Below are positions 46,259 through 55,847 of a stretch of DNA of 64,000 bases, piece after piece. The notes below the pieces were generated by a model. The model was not told where the DNA came from and did not search any database. It saw nothing but the letters and a program-made list of their open reading frames with translations. Position numbers and translations under genes: made by a program. Source of the DNA: JAJCYL01 sp965206015 (GTDB taxonomy: Bacteria; Bacteroidota; Bacteroidia; Cytophagales; Cyclobacteriaceae); contig CBDBIW010000016.1 of the NCBI GenBank assembly GCA_965206015.1, positions 930,001 to 994,000 of the forward strand. Direction: 5' to 3'. Position 1 is the first letter of the stretch, and each line of letters opens with the position of its first letter.

Positions 46259-47632
46259 TTAAGAAGACATTGCCATCAACAAATCACTCTTGGTAATAAT
46301 ATGAACTTTATTGTCCTTGTCCCTTATCAAAAGTGCCGGACTATCCTTACTAATAAGAGAACTCAATACATCGAGTGTATTATCCATACCAACGAACTGA
46401 AAAGAATCCTCCATAATTTCTGAAACGGGTTTATCTTTTATGGACGGATCTTCTATTAGTTTTTTTAGAACTTTTGAGTCAGTCAAGCTCCCTACAAAGT
46501 TTTCACCATCCTTAACAGGGAGTTGGTCAATACTTCTATCATTCATTAGCTTGATGGCATCTCCGATTTTGGAGCTTTTGGCAATAATTCCCAGCTCATC
46601 ACTCCCATTTCTTCGGTCCAGAATATCTTTAGCTGTTGCAAACGAGCCTGTTTCAATGAAACCGTGATCGCTCATCCAATTGTCATTGTATATTTTTCCT
46701 AGATATCTTGTGCCATGGTCTGGTAAGATAATGGCCAAAACATCTTCCTCTTTTAAGTTTGTCCGGGCATATTCCAATGCGCCAAACACAGCTGACCCAC
46801 AAGACCAACCAACAAAAAGCCCTTCCTCCCGGGCAAGTCTGCGTGTCATTATAGCTCCGTCTTTATCAGTCACCTTTACAAAATGATCAATGAGGCTAAA
46901 ATCTACGTTAGCGGGCAGGATATCTTCACCAATTCCTTCAGTCAAATAAGGGTAAATCTCTTTTTCATCAAATACTCCAGTCTCTTTGTATTTCTTAAAA
47001 ACTGAGCCGTATGAATCGATTCCCACTGTTGTAATATCAGAATTTTGTTCTTTTAAATATTGAGATGTACCACACATTGACCCACCTGTACCAACTCCTG
47101 CGGCGTAATGCGTGATTCGACCTTCAGTATCTCTCCAAATCTCTGGGCCGGTGCTTTCATAGTGAGCCAGTGCATTGGCTTTGTTATCGTATTGATTGGG
47201 ATAAAATGAATTAGGTATATCTTTATTCAATTTTCTGGCAACAGAATAATAGGACCGGGGATCATCTGGTTGTACGTTGGTTGGACATACAATAACTTCG
47301 GCTCCCACAGCTCTGAGGATGTCTATTTTTTCCTGAGACTGCTTGTCCGAAAGAGTGAATATGCACTGGTAACCACGAGATATGGCTGTCAGGGCCAACC
47401 CTATTCCGGTATTGCCAGATGTGCCTTCGATTATTGTTCCACCAGGTTTTAGACTTCCGTCCTTTTCTGCATCTAAAATCATTTTCAATCCGATCCTGTC
47501 TTTCATAGAGTGACCTGGATTGAAGTATTCAACTTTTACAAGGACAGTGCCTTTGATTCCCCGGTTTACTTTATTGAGCCTTACTAACGGGGTATTTCCG
47601 AGGGTTTCAATAATAGAATTGTAGTATTTCAT
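46259..47632 (-). CDS. Cystathionine beta-synthase (PLP enzyme with CBS domains)
   Basis: This 457-aa protein starts with a fold-type II PLP domain: LGNTPLVRLNKV, the Schiff-base lysine in GHSMKDRIGLKM near residue 43, the phosphate loop EGTSGNTGIGLAL, GVGTGGSMCGTSQYLK and LFVGWSCGSAVFGAL. Two CBS repeats follow from residue 340 (IGDAIKLMNDRSIDQLPVKD, VGMDNTLDVLSSLISKDSPA). It condenses serine, or acetylserine, with homocysteine or sulfide in the cytoplasm. The length and domain order match cystathionine beta-synthase rather than cysteine synthase. Confidence 0.88.
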   Translation of the reverse strand: MKYYNSIIETLGNTPLVRLNKVNRGIKGTVLVKVEYFNPGHSMKDRIGLKMILDAEKDGSLKPGGTIIEGTSGNTGIGLALTAISRGYQCIFTLSDKQSQEKIDILRAVGAEVIVCPTNVQPDDPRSYYSVARKLNKDIPNSFYPNQYDNKANALAHYESTGPEIWRDTEGRITHYAAGVGTGGSMCGTSQYLKEQNSDITTVGIDSYGSVFKKYKETGVFDEKEIYPYLTEGIGEDILPANVDFSLIDHFVKVTDKDGAIMTRRLAREEGLFVGWSCGSAVFGALEYARTNLKEEDVLAIILPDHGTRYLGKIYNDNWMSDHGFIETGSFATAKDILDRRNGSDELGIIAKSSKIGDAIKLMNDRSIDQLPVKDGENFVGSLTDSKVLKKLIEDPSIKDKPVSEIMEDSFQFVGMDNTLDVLSSLISKDSPALLIRDKDNKVHIITKSDLLMAMSS

Positions 47633-47766
47633 GTATTTGTAATCATTTTATTCTCGATCAATCGTTGATTTTCCAGTATTATTTGAAAATCAAAGACTTG
47701 GTCAGTTGCTCAAGTCATCGAAAATTTCTAACAGAATTGATGCGTCTGCAAAATTAGTAAATGCTT

Positions 47767-47781
47767 AGGAGCAAAGCTCCT
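47767..47781. terminator. Short hairpin after OmpA-like gene
   Basis: AGGAGC and GCTCCT pair around an AAA loop, 14 nt downstream of the stop of the minus-strand OmpA-like gene. No long T tail follows, so terminator function is tentative. Confidence 0.35.
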
Positions 47782-47794
47782 GAAGTGGCAATAT

Positions 47795-48202
47795 TTACAA
47801 GACAACCGGCCAGAAGATGAGATCCACTCTGCGGTTTCCCACTGCCCCACCATAATTGGCATTACTGTATAGCGGATCTTCCTCTCCAAAATCTTTAACA
47901 ATAATCAGCTCCTCCGCTATGTTTTTGGTCACCAACTGCTGCACAACAGAATGACTTCTCATCATAGAAAGCCATTCGTTGTATCGTTTTCCACCTATGT
48001 TGTCCGTATGGCTGTATATGGTAATTTGATATTGATTAACATCAGCGATAGAATTAATGGCCTGATCTATTTCAAGTAAGTGCTCGTAACGCATGTAGTA
48101 ACTACCTCCATCAAAGAAAATTCTCAATACAATTGGTTCAGTCTGTGCATGGGTCGCAACCGATGAAAGCAATAACACTGCTATGAAGAAAAATCGGGTC
48201 AT
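47795..48202 (-). CDS. OmpA-like peptidoglycan-associated protein
   Basis: This 135-aa protein has a signal peptide (MTRFFFIAVLLLSSVATHAQ) and an OmpA C-terminal domain filling the rest: VLRIFFDGGSYYMRYEHLLE, YQITIYSHTDNIGGKRYNEW, LSMMRSHSVVQQLV, NRRVDLIFWPV. The HTD, the NEWLSMMRS and the final NRRVDL motifs are the peptidoglycan-binding signature. Being a stand-alone domain without a lipobox, it probably resides in the periplasm. Confidence 0.8.
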   Translation of the reverse strand: MTRFFFIAVLLLSSVATHAQTEPIVLRIFFDGGSYYMRYEHLLEIDQAINSIADVNQYQITIYSHTDNIGGKRYNEWLSMMRSHSVVQQLVTKNIAEELIIVKDFGEEDPLYSNANYGGAVGNRRVDLIFWPVVL

Positions 48203-48293
48203 TTACCTATAAACCTTATTTACTATGCTATAATGCCAACCACTTTGTTTAAGATTGTAACTTTCAATATAAATAATTCCAAGCGTTCAAAAC

Positions 48294-49103
48294 TTGAAAA
48301 CGGTACAAAATATTCTCATTATACTTTTTTTTATTACTTCCGGTAAGCTATTGGCACAGGTAGGTTATGTAATAACTCTGAGGGGTGATACACTCATTGG
48401 ACGAGTTACTTTTTCCAATGCGGATAACAAGATAGAGCGTCTTTGGTTCCAAAGTGGAATAAAAAAACGGCAATTGTTTGTCGCTACACAATTAAAATCT
48501 GTCATGGTAGATTCCACGAACTATAAAATTGTCAATTACAGTGGTTATCGTTTCATGGAAGTTGAAAAAGAAGGTTATTTAAGTATACTTAAGTTCCGGT
48601 TACCGGGCAGTTTTGCTTTTACAGAAACTCTCTTGTATAAACGAGATGGAAAGATGGTGGAAATGCCTTTAATGGGTTTTAGGAAACCGATAGGATCATT
48701 CTTGAGTGATTGTAAAGAGGTATCTGCGAAAGTTAGATTGAAGGAACTTGGGCGAAAAGATCTCTATCAAATAGTTAATGAATTTAATCTGTGCATAGAT
48801 CATGGCAGTGAAAAAGACGCTGATTTATCTAATATCAATCCAAATGAATTAGTGGTAGAAGAACCAGTTTACGGCAGCGACCCGAATTCTGAATTGGATA
48901 TGCTCATAAAGCAGTTGAAGGCCCGATTTAAGTACAGCAATATAAAATCGAAGGATTTCACAACTATTCTACAAGATATTGAGCTTAAGATTGACCAAGA
49001 CCTTGAAGTGCCGGAATATTTAATTAATTCGTTAAGATCCATTACTAAAGGAAATACTGATCTGATAGAGATGATAAATAAGATAGAAAAATCGGTGAAA
49101 TGA
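48294..49103 (+). CDS. Hypothetical secreted protein, 269 aa
   Basis: A signal peptide (MKTVQNILIILFFITSGKLLAQ) precedes a beta-rich N-terminal part (GYVITLRGDTLIGRVTFSNA, TNYKIVNYSGYRFMEVEKEG), a pattern common in Bacteroidota periplasmic proteins of unknown function. The C-terminal third is charged and helical. It is not recognised further. The start at 48294 is a TTG, and the upstream region is shared with the divergent OmpA-like gene. Confidence 0.6.
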   Translation: MKTVQNILIILFFITSGKLLAQVGYVITLRGDTLIGRVTFSNADNKIERLWFQSGIKKRQLFVATQLKSVMVDSTNYKIVNYSGYRFMEVEKEGYLSILKFRLPGSFAFTETLLYKRDGKMVEMPLMGFRKPIGSFLSDCKEVSAKVRLKELGRKDLYQIVNEFNLCIDHGSEKDADLSNINPNELVVEEPVYGSDPNSELDMLIKQLKARFKYSNIKSKDFTTILQDIELKIDQDLEVPEYLINSLRSITKGNTDLIEMINKIEKSVK

Positions 49104-49221
49104 CCTTCTCACCAGGAAAGAGTGCTTTGCGGAAATCAAGGGGATTATGCTATATTTATCTTTGGAATATCTATTTTTAGAAGCAAAATTACCCAATTTG
49201 TAACCAATAAAACCTAACGAA

Positions 49222-49677
49222 GTGGAAGAGAATAAGGATAACGACAGGAATGAAATTTATTCCGAAAGAGTCAGAGCTGGAAAAAGGACCTATTTCTTTG
49301 ATATTAAAGCTACCAGGTCAAATGATTATTATTTAACCATTACCGAAAGCAAAAGACGGTACAAGGAAGATGGATTTGTTTACGAGAAACATAAAATATT
49401 TTTATACAAAGAGGACTTCGAGAAGTTCACCAATGCGCTGAATTCATCTGTGGATCATGTTAAAACGGAGTTGCTTCCAGGGGTTGATTTTAACGAATTT
49501 CATAGGGCTGATGAAGAGACTCAGGGCAATGAAGACGGTGCTGTAAAGTTGGTAAAAGTAGATGAAGAAGCAGCCAGCTTGGATGCAGCTAAAGAGAAAT
49601 CACCTATAGAGACCTCTGACGAAGTCGACGTTGAAACAACAGAAGGAACTGGTGAATCCGATTTGAAATGGGATTAA
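49222..49677 (+). CDS. PUR-domain (DUF3276) nucleic-acid-binding protein
   Basis: This 151-aa protein begins at a GTG (49222). Residues 10-85 form the PUR-alpha-like fold (IYSERVRAGKRTYFFDIKAT, DYYLTITESKRRYKEDGFVY, KHKIFLYKEDFEKFTNAL) found in almost all Bacteroidota and in Borrelia BpuR, where it binds RNA or single-stranded DNA. The remaining 60 residues are acidic and low in complexity. No SD-like sequence precedes the start. A good terminator follows at 49702. Confidence 0.85.
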   Translation: MEENKDNDRNEIYSERVRAGKRTYFFDIKATRSNDYYLTITESKRRYKEDGFVYEKHKIFLYKEDFEKFTNALNSSVDHVKTELLPGVDFNEFHRADEETQGNEDGAVKLVKVDEEAASLDAAKEKSPIETSDEVDVETTEGTGESDLKWD

Positions 49678-49701
49678 CTATTGCCTGACAATTTTTCTAC
49701 G

Positions 49702-49738
49702 ATAAAGCTCCTGGAGGCAATCCAAGAGCTTTATTTTT
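49702..49738 (+). terminator. Intrinsic terminator after PUR gene
   Basis: ATAAAGCTC (49702-49710) and GAGCTTTAT (49726-49734) form a perfect 9-bp stem, followed by a T run (TTTTT to 49738). It lies 25 nt after the stop codon of the PUR gene and just before the permease start. Confidence 0.75.
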
Positions 49739-49745
49739 GGCCAAT

Positions 49746-50834
49746 ATGGCACGAAAGCTTATCATTTACGCTGTTATTCTTGCTATCCTGATAGTATTTT
49801 TGGGATGGTATTTTGCTAATATTTTTTTTTATGTAGTTGTATCGATCGTCTTAGCCACCATACTCAGGCCGTTGACTAATAGCCTTTCCAGATTACATTT
49901 TTTTGGCACCAATTTGCCCCGATTTATCGCAATCGCTATTTCTTTCTTCGTTGTTGTTGGATTTATGGCCTTGTTTGTCGTACTCTTCATTCCCCTGGTC
50001 ACAGAGCAAGTAACCGTATTGTCAAGGATTAATTACGACAGTGCGCTTAAAACTGTAACCGGACCATTAAATGGACTAGAGTCATTTTTGATCAATAATA
50101 ACCTGGTGGAGGGAACCCCCGGACTCATCATGGAATCTTTGAAAGAAAATTTTCTTGACATCCTGGGAGGGATTAATTTCCCTGAGATCTTAAACGACTT
50201 GATTTCGATAACTGGAAATATTTTTGTTGGAATGTTGGCAACGGCCTTTATAACCTTTTTTCTGCTTTATGAAAATGGTCTTCTTAGGAAGCAAATAATT
50301 AACCTTATACCGAATCAGTATTTCGAACTTTTCATAACTGCACTTTTTAAAATTGAGATGCTTCTATCTAATTACCTGCTTGGACTACTATTTCAGATGT
50401 TTGCAATATTTTCTATTGCAGCAACTGGACTCTCAATTTTTGGAATTAAATATGCGTTAACGATTGCCATATTTGCTGCAGTCGCGAATCTAATCCCTTA
50501 TCTGGGACCAATGGTAGGGGCAACATTCGGCATTATTGTAGGGTTGTCGACCAGTGGGGACGCCATTGTATCGTCTGAGTCTATTATCTTGATTGTTAAA
50601 ATACTGGCAGTTTTTGGAATAGTACAAACCACAGATAATATCGTTCTGCAACCCCTGATTTTTTCGAAGAGTGTTAAAGCGCATCCGTTGGAAATTTTTG
50701 TTATTATATTTGCCGGCGCAAATATTGCCGGAATTCCAGGGATGATTGCTGCAATTCCAACGTATACAATTTTGCGGGTCTCTGTCATAGAAATATTGGG
50801 AGGCCTGGGGAAATACCAAATTTTTAAAGCATAA
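49746..50834 (+). CDS. AI-2E family (DUF20) membrane transporter
   Basis: This protein of about 362 aa has roughly eight membrane helices. The ATG at 49746 (MARKLIIYAVILAILIVFLG) is preferred over the TTG at 49737, which sits in the terminator tail. Family features are the long soluble segment after helix 3, FQMFAIFSIAATGLSIFGIK, then ANLIPYLGPMVGATFGIIVG, and DNIVLQPLIFSKSVKAHPLE. The family includes exporters of AI-2, and sodium/proton antiporters, so the substrate is open. It is only 3 nt upstream of ychF. Confidence 0.8.
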   Translation: MARKLIIYAVILAILIVFLGWYFANIFFYVVVSIVLATILRPLTNSLSRLHFFGTNLPRFIAIAISFFVVVGFMALFVVLFIPLVTEQVTVLSRINYDSALKTVTGPLNGLESFLINNNLVEGTPGLIMESLKENFLDILGGINFPEILNDLISITGNIFVGMLATAFITFFLLYENGLLRKQIINLIPNQYFELFITALFKIEMLLSNYLLGLLFQMFAIFSIAATGLSIFGIKYALTIAIFAAVANLIPYLGPMVGATFGIIVGLSTSGDAIVSSESIILIVKILAVFGIVQTTDNIVLQPLIFSKSVKAHPLEIFVIIFAGANIAGIPGMIAAIPTYTILRVSVIEILGGLGKYQIFKA

Positions 50835-50837
50835 CAT

Positions 50838-51935
50838 ATGGCCTTGCAATGTGGCATCGTCGGTTTACCAAATGTTGGTAAATCAACTCTTTTTAATGCA
50901 TTAAGTTCAGCCAAAGCTGAAGCTGCTAATTTTCCGTTTTGCACCATTGAGCCTAATGTGGGTGTAGTTTCAGTGCCTGATGAAAGGTTACAAATTATAG
51001 AGAAACTGGCAAGCCCTGAAAAAGTGATTCCAACGATTATCGAATTCGTTGATATTGCGGGGTTGGTAAAGGGAGCTTCAAAGGGTGACGGCCTTGGTAA
51101 CCAGTTCCTGGCCAACATTTGCGAGGTCGACGCTATAATCCACGTCATCAGGTGTTTCGAGGATGAGAATATTGTTCATGTGGCCGGTTCGGTAGATTCA
51201 GTTTTTGACAAGGACGTAATCGATACAGAGCTTCAATTAAAAGACCTGGAGTCAATTGATAAACGAATTATCAGGGTCGAGAAAATGGCGAAATCAGGAG
51301 ATACTTTAGCTAAGAAAGAATTGGCACTGGCTCAGCAATACAAAGCCCATCTTGAAACTGGTGCTAATGCCCGAACGCTTGAGGTAACGGCAGAAGAAGG
51401 ACTGTTGGCCAAAGAGTTACAACTTTTAACGGTCAAACCAGTACTCTATGTGGCCAATGTAGATGAGGGATCAATAATCAATGGTAATAGTTTTGTTGAT
51501 GCTCTAAAAGAAGAAATTTCGAAGGACAACGCTGAGTTGGTGATGGTATCGGCCTCTATTGAGTCCCAGATAGCCGAGATTGACGACCAAGAGGAAAGGG
51601 AGATGTTTCTCGCTGAATATGGTCTGAAAGAATCAGGCCTTGAAAAGTTAATAAGAGGTGCATATTCATTATTAGACTTAATTACATACTTCACTGCTGG
51701 TAAACAAGAGGTAAGAGCCTGGACCATTAAGAAGGGTTGGAAAGCACCTCAAGCCGCTGGTGTGATCCATACTGATTTTGAGAAAGGCTTCATCAAGGCT
51801 GAAGTGATTAAGATAGAGAATTATCAAAAATACGGTTCAGAACATGGTTGTAAGGAAGCAGGAAAATTGGCTATCGAAGGTAAAGAATACGTCGTTGCTG
51901 ACGGAGATGTGATGCATTTCCGATTTAATGTCTAA
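50838..51935 (+). CDS. ychF: Redox-regulated ATPase YchF (Obg family)
   Basis: This 365-aa protein has a G1 loop GLPNVGKSTLFNAL, G3 DIAGLVKGASKGDGLGNQFL, a coiled-coil insertion (residues 130-180), the altered G4 region NVDE at about 210, and a C-terminal TGS domain with FTAGKQEVRAWTIKKGWKAP and ending DVMHFRFNV. Unlike most Obg GTPases, YchF prefers ATP, and it binds ribosomes. The length is standard. Confidence 0.95.
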   Translation: MALQCGIVGLPNVGKSTLFNALSSAKAEAANFPFCTIEPNVGVVSVPDERLQIIEKLASPEKVIPTIIEFVDIAGLVKGASKGDGLGNQFLANICEVDAIIHVIRCFEDENIVHVAGSVDSVFDKDVIDTELQLKDLESIDKRIIRVEKMAKSGDTLAKKELALAQQYKAHLETGANARTLEVTAEEGLLAKELQLLTVKPVLYVANVDEGSIINGNSFVDALKEEISKDNAELVMVSASIESQIAEIDDQEEREMFLAEYGLKESGLEKLIRGAYSLLDLITYFTAGKQEVRAWTIKKGWKAPQAAGVIHTDFEKGFIKAEVIKIENYQKYGSEHGCKEAGKLAIEGKEYVVADGDVMHFRFNV

Positions 51936-51939
51936 ATGC

Positions 51940-52115
51940 TCAGATAAACTTCAGTACCTTTCATTAGCCGAATATTTTAACCATTACAACATGGAAAGAA
52001 GACATAGAGGAATTGATGATCAAAGGATAGATCAATTACTCTTGTTGATCGTAAAAAAAGGCTAAACCTGTCCTGACTATCGGGGTACCGTCAGTATTAT
52101 GTATGTCAGGTCCTC
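51940..52115 (+). pseudogene. C-terminal remnant of an integrase-core transposase
   Basis: The frame after ychF reads LAEYFNHYNMERRHRGIDDQ and RIDQLL, matching the end of integrase-core transposases (xYxxHYNxERxHxGL). In other frames a GGTVS/YRQYY-like tail follows. No other part of the transposase is present. Confidence 0.45.
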
Positions 52116-52166
52116 AATAATACCAACCGAGCAGGTCTATAACAAATGGATTAGTTACGAATGACT

Positions 52167-52994
52167 TTAATTCCCTTTGTAGTTATCAAGAAGTTTACGC
52201 AATTCAATTGTAGTTACCACCCCATTACCCTGATTGCTTTCTTTAATTTGCTTTATATACTTCTTTTCTTGTTGCTGCACGGCGGTGATTAGTTGATATT
52301 CGTTTGCTTCTTCCATGAAGTCAAGACCCGGTTTCCAGAAATCCAGAAATGCCTGAACTTCTTCACGTTGCAGAGAAGTGTTTTGAGTGACATACTCGGG
52401 AGTCAAACGAACATAGACTAATTCCAGCCTTCTGAAATAGGGATACTCATCTTTTTTGATTTCCCTCAACTTTTTGAGTTGCTGATATTCTGAATTAAAC
52501 TGATTAGCCAGTGCAGTAAACAATCCGGTTACCGATACACCACCGCCAGGAGTGATGCCAAGAGAAGGTTTGGGAAACTTCTGTTCAAAAGTCCTTTCCG
52601 TTTTGGGATTATATAGCCTGTCATGTCCATAAAATCCTTCCATCGGATTTTTTCCATAAATGATCAGGCCTGGTAATTCATAGGTTACCTGCGACAAGTA
52701 TATTCTATGTTCAATACCGGAAATAGGATAAACAATCAATTGTCTGGGACGAAAACCAACCGCTGAAAAATTCAGGGTATCACTGTGAGAAATATAGATA
52801 CTGAAGTTTCCGCTTGCACTTGACGATGCAAATTTCCTGTATCCTTCAGTGTAGATATTTACAAAAGGAATAGGTAAAGAATCGCTTACACCAAGAATTT
52901 GCCCTCGAAATTCGACATTGTCTTGAGCAATTAACGGACTCTTCGACAAAGTAAGGACTGCAATTATTCCGATGATATAAGAAATATTTCTCAC
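52167..52994 (-). CDS. Secreted CarboxypepD_reg-like domain protein
   Basis: The open frame starts at 53072 and would overlap the ZIP gene by 20 nt. A GTG at 52994 (VRNISYIIGIIAVLTLSKSP) begins a signal peptide and gives 275 aa. Residues 22-105 form a carboxypeptidase-regulatory-like beta domain (VEFRGQILGVSDSLPIPFVN, SSSASGNFSIYISHSDTLNF and SAVGFRPRQ), as in TonB-receptor N termini but without the receptor. The rest is helical (FFTALANQF-like, LQREEVQAFLDFWKPGLDFM). The function is unknown; the protein is probably periplasmic. Confidence 0.7.
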   Translation of the reverse strand: MRNISYIIGIIAVLTLSKSPLIAQDNVEFRGQILGVSDSLPIPFVNIYTEGYRKFASSSASGNFSIYISHSDTLNFSAVGFRPRQLIVYPISGIEHRIYLSQVTYELPGLIIYGKNPMEGFYGHDRLYNPKTERTFEQKFPKPSLGITPGGGVSVTGLFTALANQFNSEYQQLKKLREIKKDEYPYFRRLELVYVRLTPEYVTQNTSLQREEVQAFLDFWKPGLDFMEEANEYQLITAVQQQEKKYIKQIKESNQGNGVVTTIELRKLLDNYKGN

Positions 52995-53052
52995 GCTATC
53001 CCAAAATAAATGCAATTTAAGACAAAAAGTTCGCCCTCTTTTATGGGCCCGC

Positions 53053-53796
53053 TTAGAATAGGCTCTCCGCAATTATTGCCAAGCCAGCAGCTAGTGAGCT
53101 GATTATTATTTTCTTCAAACTCAATTGATGTTCCGGGTTGCTCTCGAAAAATATAGTGGTCGAAATTTTCAGGAAACTTCCACTAACAAAAGCAAAGAGC
53201 ATAACAAAGCCTGTTTCAGGTATTAAATTCTGGTGTGCTACCTGGTCGCTAACCAACAAGCCCAAAGGCGAAGACAAAGCGAAAAAACCCAAAAACAACA
53301 ACGGTTTCAATTTCGATTTGAAATGACAGGTTACAATCGACATCAGTGCAAATGCTGCGGGAATTTTATGCAGCAAAATGCCAATCAACAGCGCATTTGA
53401 CTGATGGTGCTCATGAATTGTACTTGGATGAGCCAATAGTGAGCCTTCCATGAACGCATGAAAGCAGAGGGCAACCAGCATTGAAATACTAGCTGTCATT
53501 GTGTGATTCTTAGAGTGACCATGCAAATGCACATGCCCATGTTCTACACCAGAAGTGAAATATTCAAGGAAGATTTGAACAAAGAATCCAACTAAAATCA
53601 TTGACCCAACAGGCTCCCTTGGTTCTTCACGATTGAACAATTCGGGTAGAATATGAATAAGTGTAATACCAAAAAGATAAACACCTGAAAAAATTAGCAC
53701 CAAATTGAACTGCTCTCCCTTCCATTTGGGAACCAAATAAACCACCAGGCCTGAAAGGAAGGTTATTACAAAAAGTGAAGCAATGCTTGAAAACAT
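53053..53796 (-). CDS. ZIP-family metal transporter
   Basis: This 247-aa polytopic membrane protein has a His-rich loop (EHGHVHLHGHSKNH, about residues 85-98) between helices 3 and 4. The metal-pathway motifs are CFHAFMEGSLLAHP and GILLHKIPAAFALMS, as in ZIP transporters (HxxxEG and HKxPxxF). It imports zinc, iron or manganese, or moves them between compartments. It lies 8 nt after apbE in the same direction. Confidence 0.82.
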   Translation of the reverse strand: MFSSIASLFVITFLSGLVVYLVPKWKGEQFNLVLIFSGVYLFGITLIHILPELFNREEPREPVGSMILVGFFVQIFLEYFTSGVEHGHVHLHGHSKNHTMTASISMLVALCFHAFMEGSLLAHPSTIHEHHQSNALLIGILLHKIPAAFALMSIVTCHFKSKLKPLLFLGFFALSSPLGLLVSDQVAHQNLIPETGFVMLFAFVSGSFLKISTTIFFESNPEHQLSLKKIIISSLAAGLAIIAESLF

Positions 53797-53804
53797 ATTC
53801 TTTC

Positions 53805-54824
53805 TTAAAAATCTCTCTTTATCCTGTTCTTTACTCCCTCAGTTGCCAGACCAATAAGTTCTCCGACTTCATCGGCATAGATAAAAAAAGCCTCAACAGA
53901 ATCCATTTGATTGACTATTTCCAGTGATTTTTCAAAACCTAACACCATAAATCCAGTGGCCAGGGCATCTGCTCTCATACAATTCTTGCTAAAAACTGAG
54001 ACACTCAATAAGGAGTGCTCTACCGGATATCCTGTAAATGGGCTAATGGTATGTGCATATAATTTTCCCTCTTTTTCATAGTAATTGCGGTAGTTTCCTG
54101 AAGTAGCCAAGGATCCTTTTTGAATAATGGCAGTTGCAAATAGCTCCCGATTTTCAAATGAAACAGTTGGATCTTCAATCCCAATACGCCAGGCTTTCCC
54201 TTCAGGATTACGGCCAAGGCACTTCACTTCACCTCCAATTTCAACCATATAATCTTCAATTCCCCTGGCCTCCAAAAATTCACTAACTATGTCTACTGCA
54301 TATCCCTTCGCAATAGCACTGAAATCCAGTTGAACATTGGAATCTCCACGAACCTCGTCTGTATCAAATGATATCTTTTCAAAACCTGTTAAGTTCTTTA
54401 AAGAATCTGCGTTGATATTCTCAGTATCTCTTCTCTTTTCAGGGCCAAAACCCCATGCATTTACCAATGGTGCGATCGTAGGATCAAATGCTCCTTTTGT
54501 TGAGGTAAATACTTCTTTGCTTAAGCTCAAAACAGGATAGAAATAAGGACTACTATAAATTAGTTCTCCATAAGTATTAAAATTACTAATCTCGGAATCA
54601 TCAATATATGTAGATAAAGATTGGTTAAAATCTCTAAGGAGAGAATCAATTGTTATTTGAAAATTTCTTTTTTGTCCATCCGAATATTTGATATTATAGA
54701 CAATTGGGCCCATTGTCGTACCTCTCAAATCTGCATAATTAGATAGTCTGCTATTTTGCTGGTATCTCCAAACCAAAAAGAGCAATACTACAACTACAAC
54801 AGGTATGATTTTCCTTTTGTCCAA
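53805..54824 (-). CDS. apbE: FAD:protein FMN transferase (ApbE)
   Basis: This 339-aa protein is anchored by an N-terminal helix (KIIPVVVVVLLFLVWRYQQ). ApbE motifs in order: RGTTMGPIVYNIKY, FDPTIAPLVNAWGFGPEKR, LDFSAIAKGYAVDIVSEFLE, VEIGGEVKCLGRNPEGKAWR, SPFTGYPVEHSLLSVSV and MRADALATGFMVLGFEKS. It attaches FMN covalently to threonine residues of exported flavoproteins such as NqrC/RnfG-type proteins, using FAD and Mg. No target gene is adjacent, so the substrate must be elsewhere. Confidence 0.9.
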   Translation of the reverse strand: MDKRKIIPVVVVVLLFLVWRYQQNSRLSNYADLRGTTMGPIVYNIKYSDGQKRNFQITIDSLLRDFNQSLSTYIDDSEISNFNTYGELIYSSPYFYPVLSLSKEVFTSTKGAFDPTIAPLVNAWGFGPEKRRDTENINADSLKNLTGFEKISFDTDEVRGDSNVQLDFSAIAKGYAVDIVSEFLEARGIEDYMVEIGGEVKCLGRNPEGKAWRIGIEDPTVSFENRELFATAIIQKGSLATSGNYRNYYEKEGKLYAHTISPFTGYPVEHSLLSVSVFSKNCMRADALATGFMVLGFEKSLEIVNQMDSVEAFFIYADEVGELIGLATEGVKNRIKRDF

Positions 54825-54928
54825 ATGGATTTGCTGTTTAATTCGGGGTGAAGTTAGCCTTCACTTGTATAAAAGGAACACTTATCTGGTGAAATAGATA
54901 CCTGCCTTTTCTTTTCAATACACACTTC

Positions 54929-55190
54929 ATGAATAGCACAATGAAGATTCTAATCTTCTCCCTTGTCGTCTTAATAACTGGATTTTCACTGGGAATCAGA
55001 GAAAATAAGTTATCCCAGAATGATATTAAGAGTGCTCAGAAAATGATTGGTCTTAATTATACTGACAATGAAATTGATACAATGTTGACCTGCCCGGAAC
55101 GTAATTTGGAAGGCTACGATTAAGTGTGTGCATACAGCTCCAATTCGCCTATTTTCCGGAAAAGACGGTCCCGCTCTTTTTCAATGTCTT
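54929..55190 (+). pseudogene. N-terminal remnant of an amidase
   Basis: After a signal-like start (MKILIFSLVVLITGFSLG) the frame reads KLSQNDIKSAQKMIGLNYTD, then NEIDTMLTCPERNLEGYD, and stops. This is the usual N-terminal helical part of exported amidases (amidase signature family), normally followed by a DNxxPPAxxF segment; a shifted frame gives KDGPALFQCL at that point. The catalytic Ser-Ser-Lys domain is absent. The sequence to about 55430 has no clear gene. Confidence 0.55.
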
Positions 55191-55436
55191 GACTATTCAC
55201 TTGATCTCCTCCAAACACTTTGGCACTATTAGCCAAAAACTCCTTTTGACATGCAATTCCTATTTGCCGGACAACTCTGCCAGTGTTGAACGTTCAAGTA
55301 TCGCTTCCAGACCAAAGTGGCCCTGGAAGTTTGACGTGAACTTTCTCCTACTTCCTTTTACTCCCATTTCCTTTCTTCTTTTGAACAATTAAACCTCTTT
55401 TCTAACTAACCTAGTGGTCTGACTTTTTGGGGAGTA

Positions 55437-55677
55437 TTACAAGGAAACGGAAAGAAAAATGGAAGTGTTAACTACAGAACCTGGAATTCAATTTTATTCA
55501 GGTAACTTTCTAAAGGGTAATATTACCGGTAAAATGACATTACTTATGACCATCGATCGGGGTTTTGTCTGGAGACATAACACTTTCCGGACCTCTCCAT
55601 ATAAACCAACTTTTCCTTCTGTCATCTTGAGACCAGATGAAAAGTTCGAGAGCAGCACGGTGTACGATTTTTTGTAA
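55437..55677 (+). pseudogene. C-terminal remnant of aldose 1-epimerase (GalM)
   Basis: The frame MEVLTTEPGIQFYSGNFLKG, then NITGK, followed after frame slips by GFVWRH/GFCLET, SPYKPTFPSVILRPDEKFES and STVYDF, matches the last 75 residues of galactose mutarotases (TTEPGxQFYxGNFLDG, CLETQHFPDSPNxPxFPS, Y...TxYxF). The N-terminal three quarters, including the catalytic histidines, are missing. Confidence 0.75.
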
Positions 55678-55847
55678 ATTGACATAAATGAGTCAAAATA
55701 TACTCAAATTGAGTGGTGAAATATTTACTTTCTAACATTTACAAGTAATTTCGGAATGAACAAAAAAACAAAACTGATTTACTCCGATGTAAATAATTGA
55801 TTCAGATAAAACTATTTTGGTGAATACAAACAAAACCAAAAGAAAAA

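Noticed and set aside
50498..51148. 216-codon minus-strand ORF over ychF and the permease
   Set aside because: It overlaps two well-supported genes on the other strand and its translation has no family resemblance.
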